NCBI RefSeq assembly: GCF_045920555.1
Contig: NZ_CP174509.1
Coordinates: 3,038,001-3,102,000 of the forward strand
Reading direction: 5' to 3'
Length of the DNA stretch: 64,000 nucleotides
Origin: Pseudalkalibacillus sp045920555
GTDB lineage: Bacteria; Bacillota; Bacilli; Bacillales; Fictibacillaceae
Below the pieces are notes generated by a model. That model saw only the letters and a program-made list of their open reading frames with translations. It had not been told where the DNA came from and did not search any database. The position numbers and the translations under genes are program-made. Below are positions 9,159-18,190 of the stretch, piece by piece (positions within the stretch are counted from its first letter, which is position 1; the number at the start of each line of letters is the position of its first letter).

Positions 9159-9267
9159 GAGTGCCAGCGCTGAAGCAGGCGGCGGGTATTTCTTACTGTT
9201 TTACAAAAATAAATTGATATTGAAAACAAACACCCATGAACCTATACATCCAGGGAGTTCTAGTCAT

Positions 9268-9564
9268 CTATTCGTGTTCGGAATAATCATATGATATTTC
9301 ATCATATTTTTTACTGTACTTAATTTTCAAGTCATGATCATTGAAATACCAGAGATCTTTATTTTCGATAAAAAACGTGATGCCTTCAGATTCGAACGTT
9401 TCCCCGGCTTCCATCGGTTCTTCTTTAGAAATCCCAAGTGAATAACCAGACTGGACAGTACTGCACCCTCCGACACGAGCGAAGAATCGTACATTGTCCC
9501 CTTCTGAAAGATCAAGTTCTTTTATAAACCATTTGACTGCAGGCTTTGTAATGGAAAATTCCAC
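9268..9564 (-). CDS. yneR: HesB/IscA-like protein YneR
   Basis: A 98-residue HesB-like protein with a single conserved cysteine in the FFARVGGCSTVQSGYSLGI segment. Classical A-type Fe-S carriers have three cysteines with a C-terminal CxC; this protein lacks that C-terminal pair, as YneR proteins do, so Fe-S delivery is not assured. It is transcribed towards yneQ. GGAGG on the minus strand precedes the ATG. Confidence 0.85.
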   Translation of the reverse strand: MEFSITKPAVKWFIKELDLSEGDNVRFFARVGGCSTVQSGYSLGISKEEPMEAGETFESEGITFFIENKDLWYFNDHDLKIKYSKKYDEISYDYSEHE

Positions 9565-9800
9565 GGCGAACCCTCCTGTAATATGTGAAATTTTTTTGCA
9601 TGTGATCGTTTTTCAACCTTATCAATGGAGTTTCATGTTTGCAACTCATTTGCAATTTTTGTCGATTTGTATATTAAAATAGATATATGAGTTTATACCC
9701 GATATACTTATAATGTAAAATGAATTTTAATGAATGATTGACTGTAAATTTCGCTAATCACTTACTTTAAACATAAACTGTTTCGCATAGAGGGGATAAC

Positions 9801-10676
9801 ATGAAAAAACAACAATTGATATTGTTCATCCTCATACCACTTGTCATCGTTTTTGGTGTGATCTTATTTTTGAACAGGGATAATCCGACAACAACTCCTG
9901 TAATGAACCCTTCAATCGAAGAGGAGTTTCCGAAAGAAGATGAACAAGTTGAGGAACCTCCACCTAAAGAAGAGGAGAAAGAGGATTCGAAGGATGATCA
10001 AAAGCCAAAGGATGAGCCAGTGGAAGAAACAGTCATTGAAGACATCCATATTGTCGGGCTTGGTGATTCTTTGACGAAAGGCTCCGGGGACAAACAGAAA
10101 GAGGGTTATATCAACCCAGTCGCCAGATACATCCAGGAAAATTCCGATGATCTGGTCAGTTTGAAAAATTTCGGCATCCACGGTCTTCCGAGTGATAAAC
10201 TTGCTGCGAAGATGGAGGAAGAAGATGTCCAGAACCATATCAGAGAAGCTGACCATGTGTTCATCACGATTGGCGGAAATGATATTCTCAACATTGTGGA
10301 ATACAACTTTTTCAGTCTGAATATGGATCTGTTCGAAACAGGTCAGCAAAGATATAGAAGGAACCTTTACGTCATCGTACAAACGATCCGGACATTGAAC
10401 CCTAGTGCCAACATTTACTTGGTGAGCATGTTCAATCCTTTCCACAATTTCTTCCAGGATATAAAAGAAATCGATGGGGTGGTCAACGACTGGAACTCGA
10501 CAGCCCAGACAGTCGCTGAAATCAATGATAATACGACATATATCCCGATCAATGATCTTTTTCTAGAGGAAGGCAGTGAAAGGCTCTTTGCCAATGATAA
10601 ACTTCATCCGAACCATGAAGGGTATTTGATGATTGCTGAGCGGATTCAAAATTACCTGGTCATAGATGATGAATGA
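9801..10676 (+). CDS. SGNH/GDSL hydrolase, membrane-anchored (YpmR-like)
   Basis: A 291-residue extracytoplasmic esterase/lipase. Residues 5-25 form an N-terminal membrane anchor (LILFILIPLVIVFGVILFL), followed by an acidic Pro/Glu/Lys linker to about residue 78. The catalytic domain shows block I GLGDSLTKGSG (Ser), the block II glycine in KNFGIHG, block III TIGGNDI and block V HPNHEGY (Asp/His region). It resembles B. subtilis YpmR. The ATG follows GAGGGGAT. The antiporter gene converges on it with only five bases between the stops. Confidence 0.9.
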   Translation: MKKQQLILFILIPLVIVFGVILFLNRDNPTTTPVMNPSIEEEFPKEDEQVEEPPPKEEEKEDSKDDQKPKDEPVEETVIEDIHIVGLGDSLTKGSGDKQKEGYINPVARYIQENSDDLVSLKNFGIHGLPSDKLAAKMEEEDVQNHIREADHVFITIGGNDILNIVEYNFFSLNMDLFETGQQRYRRNLYVIVQTIRTLNPSANIYLVSMFNPFHNFFQDIKEIDGVVNDWNSTAQTVAEINDNTTYIPINDLFLEEGSERLFANDKLHPNHEGYLMIAERIQNYLVIDDE

Positions 10677-10681
10677 TATAT

Positions 10682-12088
10682 TTAAAGTATAAATGTGATA
10701 CCTGTGTACAAGGCAGCTGAGATTGCGACGGCGATCAAGGCTGCTTTTAGTTTGAAGCGGGCATATTCCATCACTTGAAGGTTCAAGATCCGGCTTACTG
10801 TGTTTACATCATCACTCAATGGAGAAGCGAACGCCCCAAAAGTACCGCTTGCAAAAACTGCACCGATGACAAGAGGCAAAGACACATCCGAAAGCGCGGC
10901 CATCGATATTCCGAGGGGCATCAAAATGCCCCACGTCCCCCATGCTGATCCGATGAAATAAGACACAGCACAGCCGAAGAGAAACAAAATCGGAGGGACG
11001 AACATCGAAGGGATCCACCCAGCATGATCAGTTATGAATGTCGAAAAGCCCAAATCCTCGGTAACGGATGCTAACCCCCAGATAACTGATAGCAGCAGGA
11101 TGACAGACATCAAATTGTTGCCTCCGTACACGAAACTTTCGATGAGCAATTTCATTCCGAATTTTTGAAACAGAAAATAAATGATGGTCAGAAAAGTCGT
11201 AATGAGCAGGGCGATCACCATCGCATCCAGAACGTCCGCCTTGATGAATGCTTTAAAGAAGTTAAATCCTTTCTGAAATCCGTCCAACCATGTTAAAATT
11301 AATGTCAAACCTATTACGAAAATTAATGGAAGCAGCAAATTCCAGGGTTTAGATGGTAAATCGAGAGACACGGCTGGATCGCAGTTATGCCAATCCTCCT
11401 CGTCGGATTCTTCCTCTCTCGGCTCTTTCTGCTCCCCATCAGAGGAATGATGGAAAAAGCTTAAATAAATACCCACAAGGAAGATTCCAATAGCGAAGAA
11501 GTTGAAAGGTATACTTTGGATGAAAAGGCTGTAAGGATCCCCTTTCAGATTTTGGTTGTGAAGACCAAGTTCCACCACGGATACCATATACCCGACAAAG
11601 GCTGTGGCAATCGGAATAAGTACGATGATCGGCGTAGTCGTCGTCTCGATTACGAAACCCAATTCTTTTTTCGTCATGTTTACCCGTTTCAACAATGCCC
11701 TCATAATCGGGCCGATGGTGACGAAACGAAAGCTCGGTGCACTGAATGTTCCGATTGTTGATACATATGTTAAAAGTATAGCTTCCCTTTTCGTATCAAC
11801 CCGTTCGGAAGCTGCTTCGACAAAGCCTTTGATCCCGCCAGCTACCTTGATCATACCGACAAGTCCAGAAAAGACATACAGAAAAACGATGATTTTAATA
11901 TTATTTTCATCCACTAGTGCGGTAACCAAGTATTGGAGCATCGTTTCAACCCCGCCGATCGGGGCAGGATTTATCAGATAAGCACCTGCGATCAGTCCAA
12001 TCAATATGCCGGGCAATACTTGCTTTGTCACCATAGCGATCGGAATTACCAACAAGAAGGGGATAATCGACAGCCAATTTCCATCCAT
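10682..12088 (-). CDS. NhaC-family Na+/H+ antiporter
   Basis: A polytopic membrane protein of 468 residues with roughly 10-12 hydrophobic segments and a soluble acidic loop near the middle (KEPREEESDEEDWHNCDP). The GSAWGTWGILMPLG and AIGAVFASGTFGAFASPLSDD segments match the conserved core of NhaC-type antiporters. It probably exchanges cytoplasmic Na+ for H+ at the cell membrane, supporting salt or alkali tolerance. The gene is divergent from the D-amino acid transaminase gene. Substrate specificity (Na+/H+ or malate/lactate as in MleN) cannot be told from sequence. Confidence 0.85.
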   Translation of the reverse strand: MDGNWLSIIPFLLVIPIAMVTKQVLPGILIGLIAGAYLINPAPIGGVETMLQYLVTALVDENNIKIIVFLYVFSGLVGMIKVAGGIKGFVEAASERVDTKREAILLTYVSTIGTFSAPSFRFVTIGPIMRALLKRVNMTKKELGFVIETTTTPIIVLIPIATAFVGYMVSVVELGLHNQNLKGDPYSLFIQSIPFNFFAIGIFLVGIYLSFFHHSSDGEQKEPREEESDEEDWHNCDPAVSLDLPSKPWNLLLPLIFVIGLTLILTWLDGFQKGFNFFKAFIKADVLDAMVIALLITTFLTIIYFLFQKFGMKLLIESFVYGGNNLMSVILLLSVIWGLASVTEDLGFSTFITDHAGWIPSMFVPPILFLFGCAVSYFIGSAWGTWGILMPLGISMAALSDVSLPLVIGAVFASGTFGAFASPLSDDVNTVSRILNLQVMEYARFKLKAALIAVAISAALYTGITFIL

Positions 12089-12209
12089 AGGATCACCTTT
12101 ATCTTTCTTTTGGCTCTGTTAAACGATTCTTTTTTTTAGTATCATTTGTCACTTTGTATAGCTTGTGAATCGGAAAAAATATTATACTGAGGAAAGCGGA
12201 GGGGAACAC

Positions 12210-13058
12210 ATGATTTTAGTTCAAGATCAATTGAAAGATCAATCCGAAGTACGAATCGATATCGAGGATAGAGGATATCAATTCGGTGATGGTGTGTATG
12301 AAGTAGTGAGGATTTATAATGGTCAGTATTTCGGTATGGAGGAGCATTTGATCCGCCTTGAGCGAAGCGCAAGAGAAATCCAGATGACGCTTCCTTACTC
12401 GATTGAGCTTTTAAAAGAACGTTTAGAAAAATTAGCAAAGGCTAATGATATAAGAGACGGACATGTCTATCTACAAATCACCCGTGGTGTTGCAGAACGT
12501 ACACACCAATTTCCTTTACAGCAGGCCCCATTCCTTGTAGCCTATGCCCGAAAGTCTCCGCGGCCGCTGAGTAAGATGAAAGATGGAATCACTGCGATCA
12601 CCACAGAGGATATCCGTTGGCTGAGGTGTGATATCAAGAGTTTGAACCTGCTCGGTAACGTCCTCGGTAAACAAAAAGCGATGGATACAAAGTGCGATGA
12701 ATCGATATTCATCCGGAATGATATCGTCACTGAAGGTAGTTCTACAAATGTATATATCGTTAAGAATGGTGAGATCTGGACGCATCCAGCTAACAATTTT
12801 ATCCTGAACGGTATTACAAGGCAAGTCGTACTGGATATTGCGAAGGAAACGGGTATTACAGTACATGAAGAAACGTTCACGAAAAACGAATTGATGGATG
12901 CAGATGAGGTCATCATTTCGAGTACAACGATGGAAGTGACACCAGTCATCTCAATTGATGGGACACAAGTGAGCAACGGTGAACCTGGTAAAGTGGCACG
13001 AACATTGCAAGAAAAATTCAATGAGCGCATTGCCCAATTGCAACGTGTGAAAAATTGA
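12210..13058 (+). CDS. dat: D-alanine (D-amino acid) transaminase
   Basis: A fold-type IV PLP aminotransferase of 282 residues, making D-glutamate/D-alanine for peptidoglycan. The ATG at 12210 is chosen because GCGGAGGGG lies just upstream; a frame start 15 codons earlier has none. The motif YQFGDGVYEVVR is near residue 25, the PLP lysine is Lys143 in RCDIKSLNLLGNVLGK, and the cofactor-binding EGSSTNVYIV and LNGITRQVVLD segments follow. Length equals that of characterised Bacillus Dat enzymes. A strong terminator lies about 90 bases downstream, so the gene is monocistronic. Confidence 0.95.
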   Translation: MILVQDQLKDQSEVRIDIEDRGYQFGDGVYEVVRIYNGQYFGMEEHLIRLERSAREIQMTLPYSIELLKERLEKLAKANDIRDGHVYLQITRGVAERTHQFPLQQAPFLVAYARKSPRPLSKMKDGITAITTEDIRWLRCDIKSLNLLGNVLGKQKAMDTKCDESIFIRNDIVTEGSSTNVYIVKNGEIWTHPANNFILNGITRQVVLDIAKETGITVHEETFTKNELMDADEVIISSTTMEVTPVISIDGTQVSNGEPGKVARTLQEKFNERIAQLQRVKN

Positions 13059-13143
13059 TTTCTTGCAATTCGAATACGTCCATGATAAATTTATCTTTGG
13101 ATTAAAAAACCGGCAGCTCATATTTATTTGTAAAGATGATGAG

Positions 13144-13175
13144 GCACTTCCGGCTTTCTCGGGAAGTGCTTTTTA
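13144..13175 (+). terminator. dat terminator
   Basis: GCACTTCC and GGAAGTGC form a perfect eight-base stem around a GGCTTTCTCG loop and are followed by TTTTT. Confidence 0.9.
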
Positions 13176-13257
13176 CGTTCATGAAATGAATTTCCTTAAA
13201 AATTCGGGCGTTATAGGGAGATTTGTGAAAAGGAAACGGCTTTCTTTACATTATTGA

Positions 13258-13565
13258 AAGCGGGGCACTTTCAACGACAATATTAGCCAAAGGGATATAG
13301 CTGATGCCAAGCGAAAACGAAGCATAGGCACAACTGTGAGAACATCCTGTAAGAGCTGGTCAACTCTATCAAACGGACCAAGCTCATTCTAATCTAGGCA
13401 CTGTTAGTTATAAACCATGATTAATACTACTTGAAATTAATATTTGGAAAAAATAACTCATTTAAGAGTATTTCTCTTTGCCAATAAAACGTGATTGTGA
13501 GCAAGGAGCCGGAAATCAATATTCAATGCTAACGTTGCCTTCTATCTAAAAAGGAGTTAGATGAA
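13258..13565 (+). other. Long leader region of the helicase gene
   Basis: About 300 bases without a protein gene between the dat terminator and the helicase. I see no confident promoter and no known riboswitch signature. Several GC-rich blocks (GGCAC, GGACCAAGCTC) in the first half differ from the A+T-rich second half, which suggests a structured 5' leader rather than plain spacer. The region ends with AAAAAGGAG before the TTG start. Confidence 0.4.
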
Positions 13566-15068
13566 TTGACAACATTTAAAGATTTAGGAATTGAAACACG
13601 TACATTAAAAGCGATCAATGACATGGGATTCGAAGAACCAACCTCAATTCAGCGAGATGCGATTCCAGTTGCTCTCAAAGGAAAAGACTTAATCGGGCAA
13701 GCACAAACTGGAACAGGTAAGACAGCAGCATTCGGGATACCAATGATTGAAAATATCGACAAGGATCAAACAGGCGTACAAGCACTGATCGTGACACCGA
13801 CTCGTGAACTTGCCATCCAGGTCGCTGAAGAGTTGAACAAGATCGGTCAGCACAAACGGATCCGCACACTTCCGATTTATGGAGGTCAGCATATCGGCTT
13901 TCAGATCAAAGCGTTGAAGAAAAGACCGCAGATCCTTGTGGGTACACCTGGACGTCTTCTTGATCACCTGAACCGTAAAACGATCCGTCTTGGTGAATTG
14001 AAGACAGTCGTCCTTGATGAAGCAGACGAAATGCTGAACATGGGATTCATTGATGATATCAAGGAAATCCTCGGACAGATTCCTGAAGAACACCAAACGA
14101 TGCTTTTCTCTGCAACGATGCCTAAAGCCATCAAAACGCTTGCAGATCAGTTTATGAAGCAGGATCGTGTCATCGTTCAAGTGAAAGCAAGTGAAATGAC
14201 GGTAACAAAAATCGAGCAACGATACGTCAAAGTCCATGAAAAAGAAAAGTTCGATGTGCTTTGCCGACTTTTAGACATCCAGGCACCAGAACTGGCAATC
14301 ATTTTCGGCCGTACGAAAAAGCGTGTCGATGAAGTGACCGATGCTCTCATCAAGCGGGGTTATTCCGCTGACGGCATTCATGGTGACTTGTCTCAGCAAA
14401 AACGTGATCGGGTCATGAAAAAGTTTCGTTCGAATCGGCTCGACATCCTTGTTGCAACAGACGTTGCGGCACGTGGAATTGACATCAGCGGTGTAAGCCA
14501 TGTATACAATTTCGATATCCCTCAAGACCCGGAAAGCTATGTTCACCGTATCGGACGTACTGGCCGTGCCGGAAAAGAAGGGGTAGCAATCACGTTCATG
14601 ACTTCTCGTGAATTCGATCATCTGAAAACGATTGAACAAATTACGAAGAAACGCATGGAACAAATATCGATTCCGACCACTGATGACGCGCTGGAAGGTC
14701 AACAACGCTTTGCGGCAGAGCAATTGACGAACACGATTGATAAGGATGAACTCTCTTCTTACTATGCAATTGCGGATGAATTGCTTGGAAAGTATAATGC
14801 ACGCGAAATAGTGGCTTCTGCGTTGAAGAATGCAACGAAAGAGCCAGATAAGACACCAGTAGATATCACACCGATCAAGCCGTTAGATACGAAGAAGAAA
14901 TCTTCGAATCGACGACCATATTCCCAAGGCAAGGGCAAAGGTGGACGTCCATACAACCGCGGTGGCAATCGTTCTGGCGGTGGAAATCGGCACGGAGGCG
15001 GTAACCGTTCGAACAGTAACCGTCAAAACCGTTCACACCGTTCCCATCGTCAACGGATAAATAAATAA
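13566..15068 (+). CDS. cshA: DEAD-box RNA helicase CshA
   Basis: An ATP-dependent RNA helicase of 500 residues involved in cold adaptation, ribosome assembly and RNA turnover. Motifs in order: Q motif GFEEPTSIQRDAIP, Walker A AQTGTGKT, PTRELAIQ, TPGRLLDH, DEAD box VLDEADEML, SAT, the second RecA domain with ARGIDI, and HRIGRTGRAG. The C terminus is a basic Gly/Arg/Asn-rich tail (GGRPYNRGGNRSGGGNRHGG), expected to bind RNA. The TTG start at 13566 follows AAAGGAG by nine bases; the ATG just upstream is closed by TGA. The long leader suggests post-transcriptional control. Confidence 0.95.
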   Translation: MTTFKDLGIETRTLKAINDMGFEEPTSIQRDAIPVALKGKDLIGQAQTGTGKTAAFGIPMIENIDKDQTGVQALIVTPTRELAIQVAEELNKIGQHKRIRTLPIYGGQHIGFQIKALKKRPQILVGTPGRLLDHLNRKTIRLGELKTVVLDEADEMLNMGFIDDIKEILGQIPEEHQTMLFSATMPKAIKTLADQFMKQDRVIVQVKASEMTVTKIEQRYVKVHEKEKFDVLCRLLDIQAPELAIIFGRTKKRVDEVTDALIKRGYSADGIHGDLSQQKRDRVMKKFRSNRLDILVATDVAARGIDISGVSHVYNFDIPQDPESYVHRIGRTGRAGKEGVAITFMTSREFDHLKTIEQITKKRMEQISIPTTDDALEGQQRFAAEQLTNTIDKDELSSYYAIADELLGKYNAREIVASALKNATKEPDKTPVDITPIKPLDTKKKSSNRRPYSQGKGKGGRPYNRGGNRSGGGNRHGGGNRSNSNRQNRSHRSHRQRINK

Positions 15069-15098
15069 TTCTATACAACAGACAGGAAGTGATTTTTG

Positions 15099-15587
15099 AT
15101 GAAGATCATCCTGATCAGTGATACGCACTTAAAAACTTCTGGGAAAACCTTTCCAGAAGTTTTTCTTTCTGAATTGAAAAAAGCGGATCTCATTGTTCAT
15201 GCAGGTGATTTCGTAGAGGAAAATGTTTATGAAGGGCTGCTTGAATATGCGCCTGTGAAGGCTGTATATGGAAATGTCGATACGAAAGAACTACAAGAAC
15301 GCCTTCCGGCAAAGGAGCTTTTTACAGTCGGTGGCATTACGATCGGTCTTACCCATGGCCATCTTGGTAAAGGGAAAAGCACACCTGAACGCGCATTACG
15401 AGCTTTTGAAGGGGAGAGCCCAGACATTATCGTTTTCGGTCATTCGCATATTCCGTTTCATGAAAAACTGGACGGTGTGGTCTTGTACAACCCTGGCTCT
15501 GTCACAGCCAAACGGTTTCAGAAGCATTATTCGTATGGCTGGCTCACAATTAATGAGACATACAAAATTGAGACACACTACCTCTAA
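15099..15587 (+). CDS. YsnB/MJ0936-type metallophosphoesterase
   Basis: A 162-residue calcineurin-like phosphodiesterase. Metal-binding motifs are visible: SDTH near residue 8, HAGDF, YGNVD, THGH and GHSHIPF, all typical of the YfcE/MJ0936/YsnB family. Substrate in the cell is unknown. The ATG at 15099 follows AGGAAGTG; a TTG directly before it could add one residue. The first 25 codons contain a terminator-like hairpin (15134-15168), so expression may be limited from the upstream helicase promoter. A GNAT acetyltransferase gene follows after 25 bases. Confidence 0.9.
   Translation: MKIILISDTHLKTSGKTFPEVFLSELKKADLIVHAGDFVEENVYEGLLEYAPVKAVYGNVDTKELQERLPAKELFTVGGITIGLTHGHLGKGKSTPERALRAFEGESPDIIVFGHSHIPFHEKLDGVVLYNPGSVTAKRFQKHYSYGWLTINETYKIETHYL
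15134..15169 (+). terminator. Terminator-like hairpin inside a coding region
   Basis: AACTTCTGG (15134-15142) and CCAGAAGTT (15153-15161) form a perfect nine-base stem followed by TTTTTCTTTC, lying within codons 12-24 of the phosphoesterase gene, about 65 bases after the helicase stop. It looks like the helicase terminator overlapped by the next gene. Confidence 0.7.
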
Positions 15588-15612
15588 AGAGTCGTAATAG
15601 GAGGAAATCGGT

Positions 15613-16164
15613 GTGTCACTCAAACAAGAACTTCATATCTATACCTTTTCAGCCAAAAACGGGGCGCAAGTCGTCATCCGCCCAGCGGTGAAAATAGACG
15701 CAAAAAAAATCATCAAAGCAGCTGAAGCAATCGTCGAAAGCCGGGAATATATCCAAAAGGAAAAAACGCGGAGCCTTTCTGAAGAGCAGGCTTTCATCGA
15801 CAAGGTTGAAAGAGAAGGACACTTGTATGCTGTAGTGGAAGTCGATGGGACCATCCACGGTATTGCTCGCGTATTACGTGGAGAACTTGAGATGAAACGA
15901 CATTGTGGTGTTTTCCGTACCTGGATTTCTGAAGACGTTCAAGGGATCGGTATAGGGAAGATCATTATGAAATATGCGCTGGATTGGTGTGAAAAAGAAG
16001 GGCTTTATAAGTTGTGGCTGACTGTGTTTTCGAGTAATCCGTTCGCCCATAAACTATATGAACGATACGGTTTCGTAATAGAGGGTACCCAGAAGGACCA
16101 GCTTTGTATCAACGGGGAGTATGAGGATGAAATCTATATGGCGTATTTCTTTGATAAAAAATAA
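15613..16164 (+). CDS. GNAT-family N-acetyltransferase
   Basis: A 183-residue acetyl-CoA-dependent acetyltransferase. The acetyl-CoA-binding motif A is seen as FRTWISEDVQGIGIGKIIMK (about residues 98-117), followed by LWLTVFSSNPFAHKLYERYGF, typical of motif B. The GTG start follows AGGAGG. The substrate is not evident. It lies 25 bases after the phosphoesterase and is closed by a terminator. Confidence 0.85.
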   Translation: MSLKQELHIYTFSAKNGAQVVIRPAVKIDAKKIIKAAEAIVESREYIQKEKTRSLSEEQAFIDKVEREGHLYAVVEVDGTIHGIARVLRGELEMKRHCGVFRTWISEDVQGIGIGKIIMKYALDWCEKEGLYKLWLTVFSSNPFAHKLYERYGFVIEGTQKDQLCINGEYEDEIYMAYFFDKK

Positions 16165-16167
16165 AAG

Positions 16168-16210
16168 GGATGACCTCTAAATGAAAAGATCGTTAGGGTC
16201 ATCTTTTTTT
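16168..16210 (+). terminator. Terminator
   Basis: GATGACC and GGGTCATC pair across a 20-base loop and run into TTTTTTT. Confidence 0.85.
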
Positions 16211-16250
16211 GTTTTGGCAGGGGCAGCAATTAATATGTTGGTTCGAAATT

Positions 16251-16347
16251 AAAACCATCTTTGAGTCCCTTGTTTTTCGAGTTTCGCAAAATCAGGGTGT
16301 TAAAACCCGTCTTTGAGTCCCTCGTTTTTCTATTTTCGCAAATTCAG
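16251..16347. repeat. Two tandem 45-base direct repeats
   Basis: Two imperfect copies (16251-16295 and 16302-16347, period 51) share AAAACC.. followed by TCTTTGAGTCCC, GTTTTTC and TTTCGCAAA.TCAG. They lie between converging genes. The units are degenerate and the pair is not a CRISPR array. Confidence 0.8.
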
Positions 16348-16433
16348 TACCTCATAAAGCTTTCATGAGTACCGCTGTACCATTTGGTCCTTTGAAGTAA
16401 TAAAAAACACAAGCGAATTTCATTTACTTTCGT

Positions 16434-18032
16434 TCATTTGAGTTGATCTTCATCCGAATGAAGTACAACTCGTTCACCCATGTCTTCCCGTTCCAATAGA
16501 TCCCGGACATACCTTTTTTCTTTACTCGTGATTTCATCAGAGATGATGTGCCGGGTTTCTAATTTTTCAAGTGCTTCATGTTCAGCATATAACGCTTCGC
16601 GGATCGCTCTGGCTGTAGATTCCTGACGAAGCTTTGGTTCACGTTCATAGAGGGATTCAAGTTCCTCGTTCAATTGCTTCAACTCGTCTTCGTATTGGTT
16701 CGAGAGTCTGGTGAACACGATCGGAGATAACGTTCCTTCCTCTGCCATTTTTTCTAGATGTTTACGACCGGAATGATAGCGGTATAGCCGGCTCTGGATA
16801 CGATCATATTCTAGTTTTTCTTCCTTGCTTGATTTCTCGCCTAATAAGCCGACAAGTGGTTTGATTGTCAATCCTTGAACGACAAGCGAGAAGAAGACGA
16901 CACCGAAAGCCAGCATCAAGATCTCTTCCCGGTATGGAAAATCAATTGGCAGACTAAGTGCTAATGCTAACGATAATGAGCCTTTCAACCCGCCCCAATT
17001 GAAGATGTGCTTCCAATTATTCGGCAAGGAACGTACAAAACTGACTGTTGAATAGACCGCAATGCTTCTTGCAAGCAGGACGATCCCGATGGCGATCAAT
17101 ACCTGCATCCAGTTGACCGTCTCGATGATCCTCGTGATTTCAAGGCCGACAAGTAAAAACACAAGTGAGTTCGCTACCAGGGACGCGACATCCCAAAATG
17201 TACGAATGCTCAGACTGGTCGTCGGGCTCATTCCGACCTGTTTTCCGAAGTTGCCGAAGATGATTCCGCCGATCACAACGGCGATAACGCCAGAAACATG
17301 AAACGCTTCTGCTACGAAAAACGATCCGTAAAACAACAGCATCGAGAAGACGATTTCGAGCGGATAGTCATCATAAAATGAGCCAAGACGTGAGAAGAAA
17401 TACCCGAATGCGCCACCGACAAGCAGTCCTCCGATCACGACTTTAAAAAATGCGCCGAGTGCCAGGGTAATCCCAGCTGCACCAGCACCCAGAATCATAT
17501 CGTATTGGTAGGCAGCGATCGTGAATAAGACGACGGCAAGTCCATCATTGACTAAGCTTTCGCCCTCCATCACAGTCGATAGTTTATGGTTCACACCCAT
17601 TGACTTGAAAATCGACAAAACACTGATCGGATCGGTAGGTGCCATCAAGGCTGCGAATACAAGTGCAGCCTGGATCGATAAGCCGAGGAACACAGCAGTC
17701 ATCCAACCCGCAGTCACGAAAGTAATCATGGTTCCAGCAACGGCAAGAACGAGAATCGGCAGCTTATTTTCGCGAATATGGGCAAAAGGTAGATTCAATG
17801 TTGCTTCCCCAAGTAAAGTTGGGAGGAAAATAGAAATAATCGCGAATCTGAAAATCTCATCCTCTGCAAAAAAATGCTTCAATTCCTCGAGACCTTCATA
17901 AGGTAAAATGCCGATGAGGGCACCGATAATGACAAGGGCGATCGGATATGGCTGCTTCAATTTCTTTGCGATTGCCGTAATCCCTGCTGCAATTGCAAGC
18001 AATAAAAGTATTAGTTCGAATTGTGTCTCCAT
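16434..18032 (-). CDS. CPA1-family Na+/H+ antiporter (NhaP type)
   Basis: A membrane antiporter of 532 residues with about 12 hydrophobic segments in the first 390 and a cytoplasmic, charged helical tail of about 140. The ATG at 18032 is preferred over one 16 codons upstream because AGGAAAGGAG lies directly before it on the minus strand. Conserved CPA1 features include ALMAPTDPISVLSIFKS and GESLVNDGLAVVLF, which carry the ion-binding Asp region, and a WGGLKGSLSLALALS segment. Together with the NhaC gene this is a second Na+/H+ antiporter within 5 kb, suiting a salt- or alkali-adapted host. Confidence 0.9.
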   Translation of the reverse strand: METQFELILLLLAIAAGITAIAKKLKQPYPIALVIIGALIGILPYEGLEELKHFFAEDEIFRFAIISIFLPTLLGEATLNLPFAHIRENKLPILVLAVAGTMITFVTAGWMTAVFLGLSIQAALVFAALMAPTDPISVLSIFKSMGVNHKLSTVMEGESLVNDGLAVVLFTIAAYQYDMILGAGAAGITLALGAFFKVVIGGLLVGGAFGYFFSRLGSFYDDYPLEIVFSMLLFYGSFFVAEAFHVSGVIAVVIGGIIFGNFGKQVGMSPTTSLSIRTFWDVASLVANSLVFLLVGLEITRIIETVNWMQVLIAIGIVLLARSIAVYSTVSFVRSLPNNWKHIFNWGGLKGSLSLALALSLPIDFPYREEILMLAFGVVFFSLVVQGLTIKPLVGLLGEKSSKEEKLEYDRIQSRLYRYHSGRKHLEKMAEEGTLSPIVFTRLSNQYEDELKQLNEELESLYEREPKLRQESTARAIREALYAEHEALEKLETRHIISDEITSKEKRYVRDLLEREDMGERVVLHSDEDQLK

Positions 18033-18190
18033 ATGTACTCCTTTCCTTAAGATACCAGCCTGTCTGGTGTAGTATTCCATTGACGTTATCTTCTATTATA
18101 TCGAAAAGATGCTCATAAAAACTTAAGGTGCCCACAGATGTTTTAAAATGTGATAAAGTAAAGATAAAACAACGTGAATCAGGTGTAAAC

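Noticed and set aside
13063..13257. 64-residue open frame after dat
   Set aside because: It runs straight through the dat terminator hairpin, has no ribosome binding site and no protein-like pattern.
16251..16347. CRISPR-like repeats
   Set aside because: Only two degenerate units, no equal-length unique spacers and no cas genes. The same applies to 22303, 48782 and 56999.
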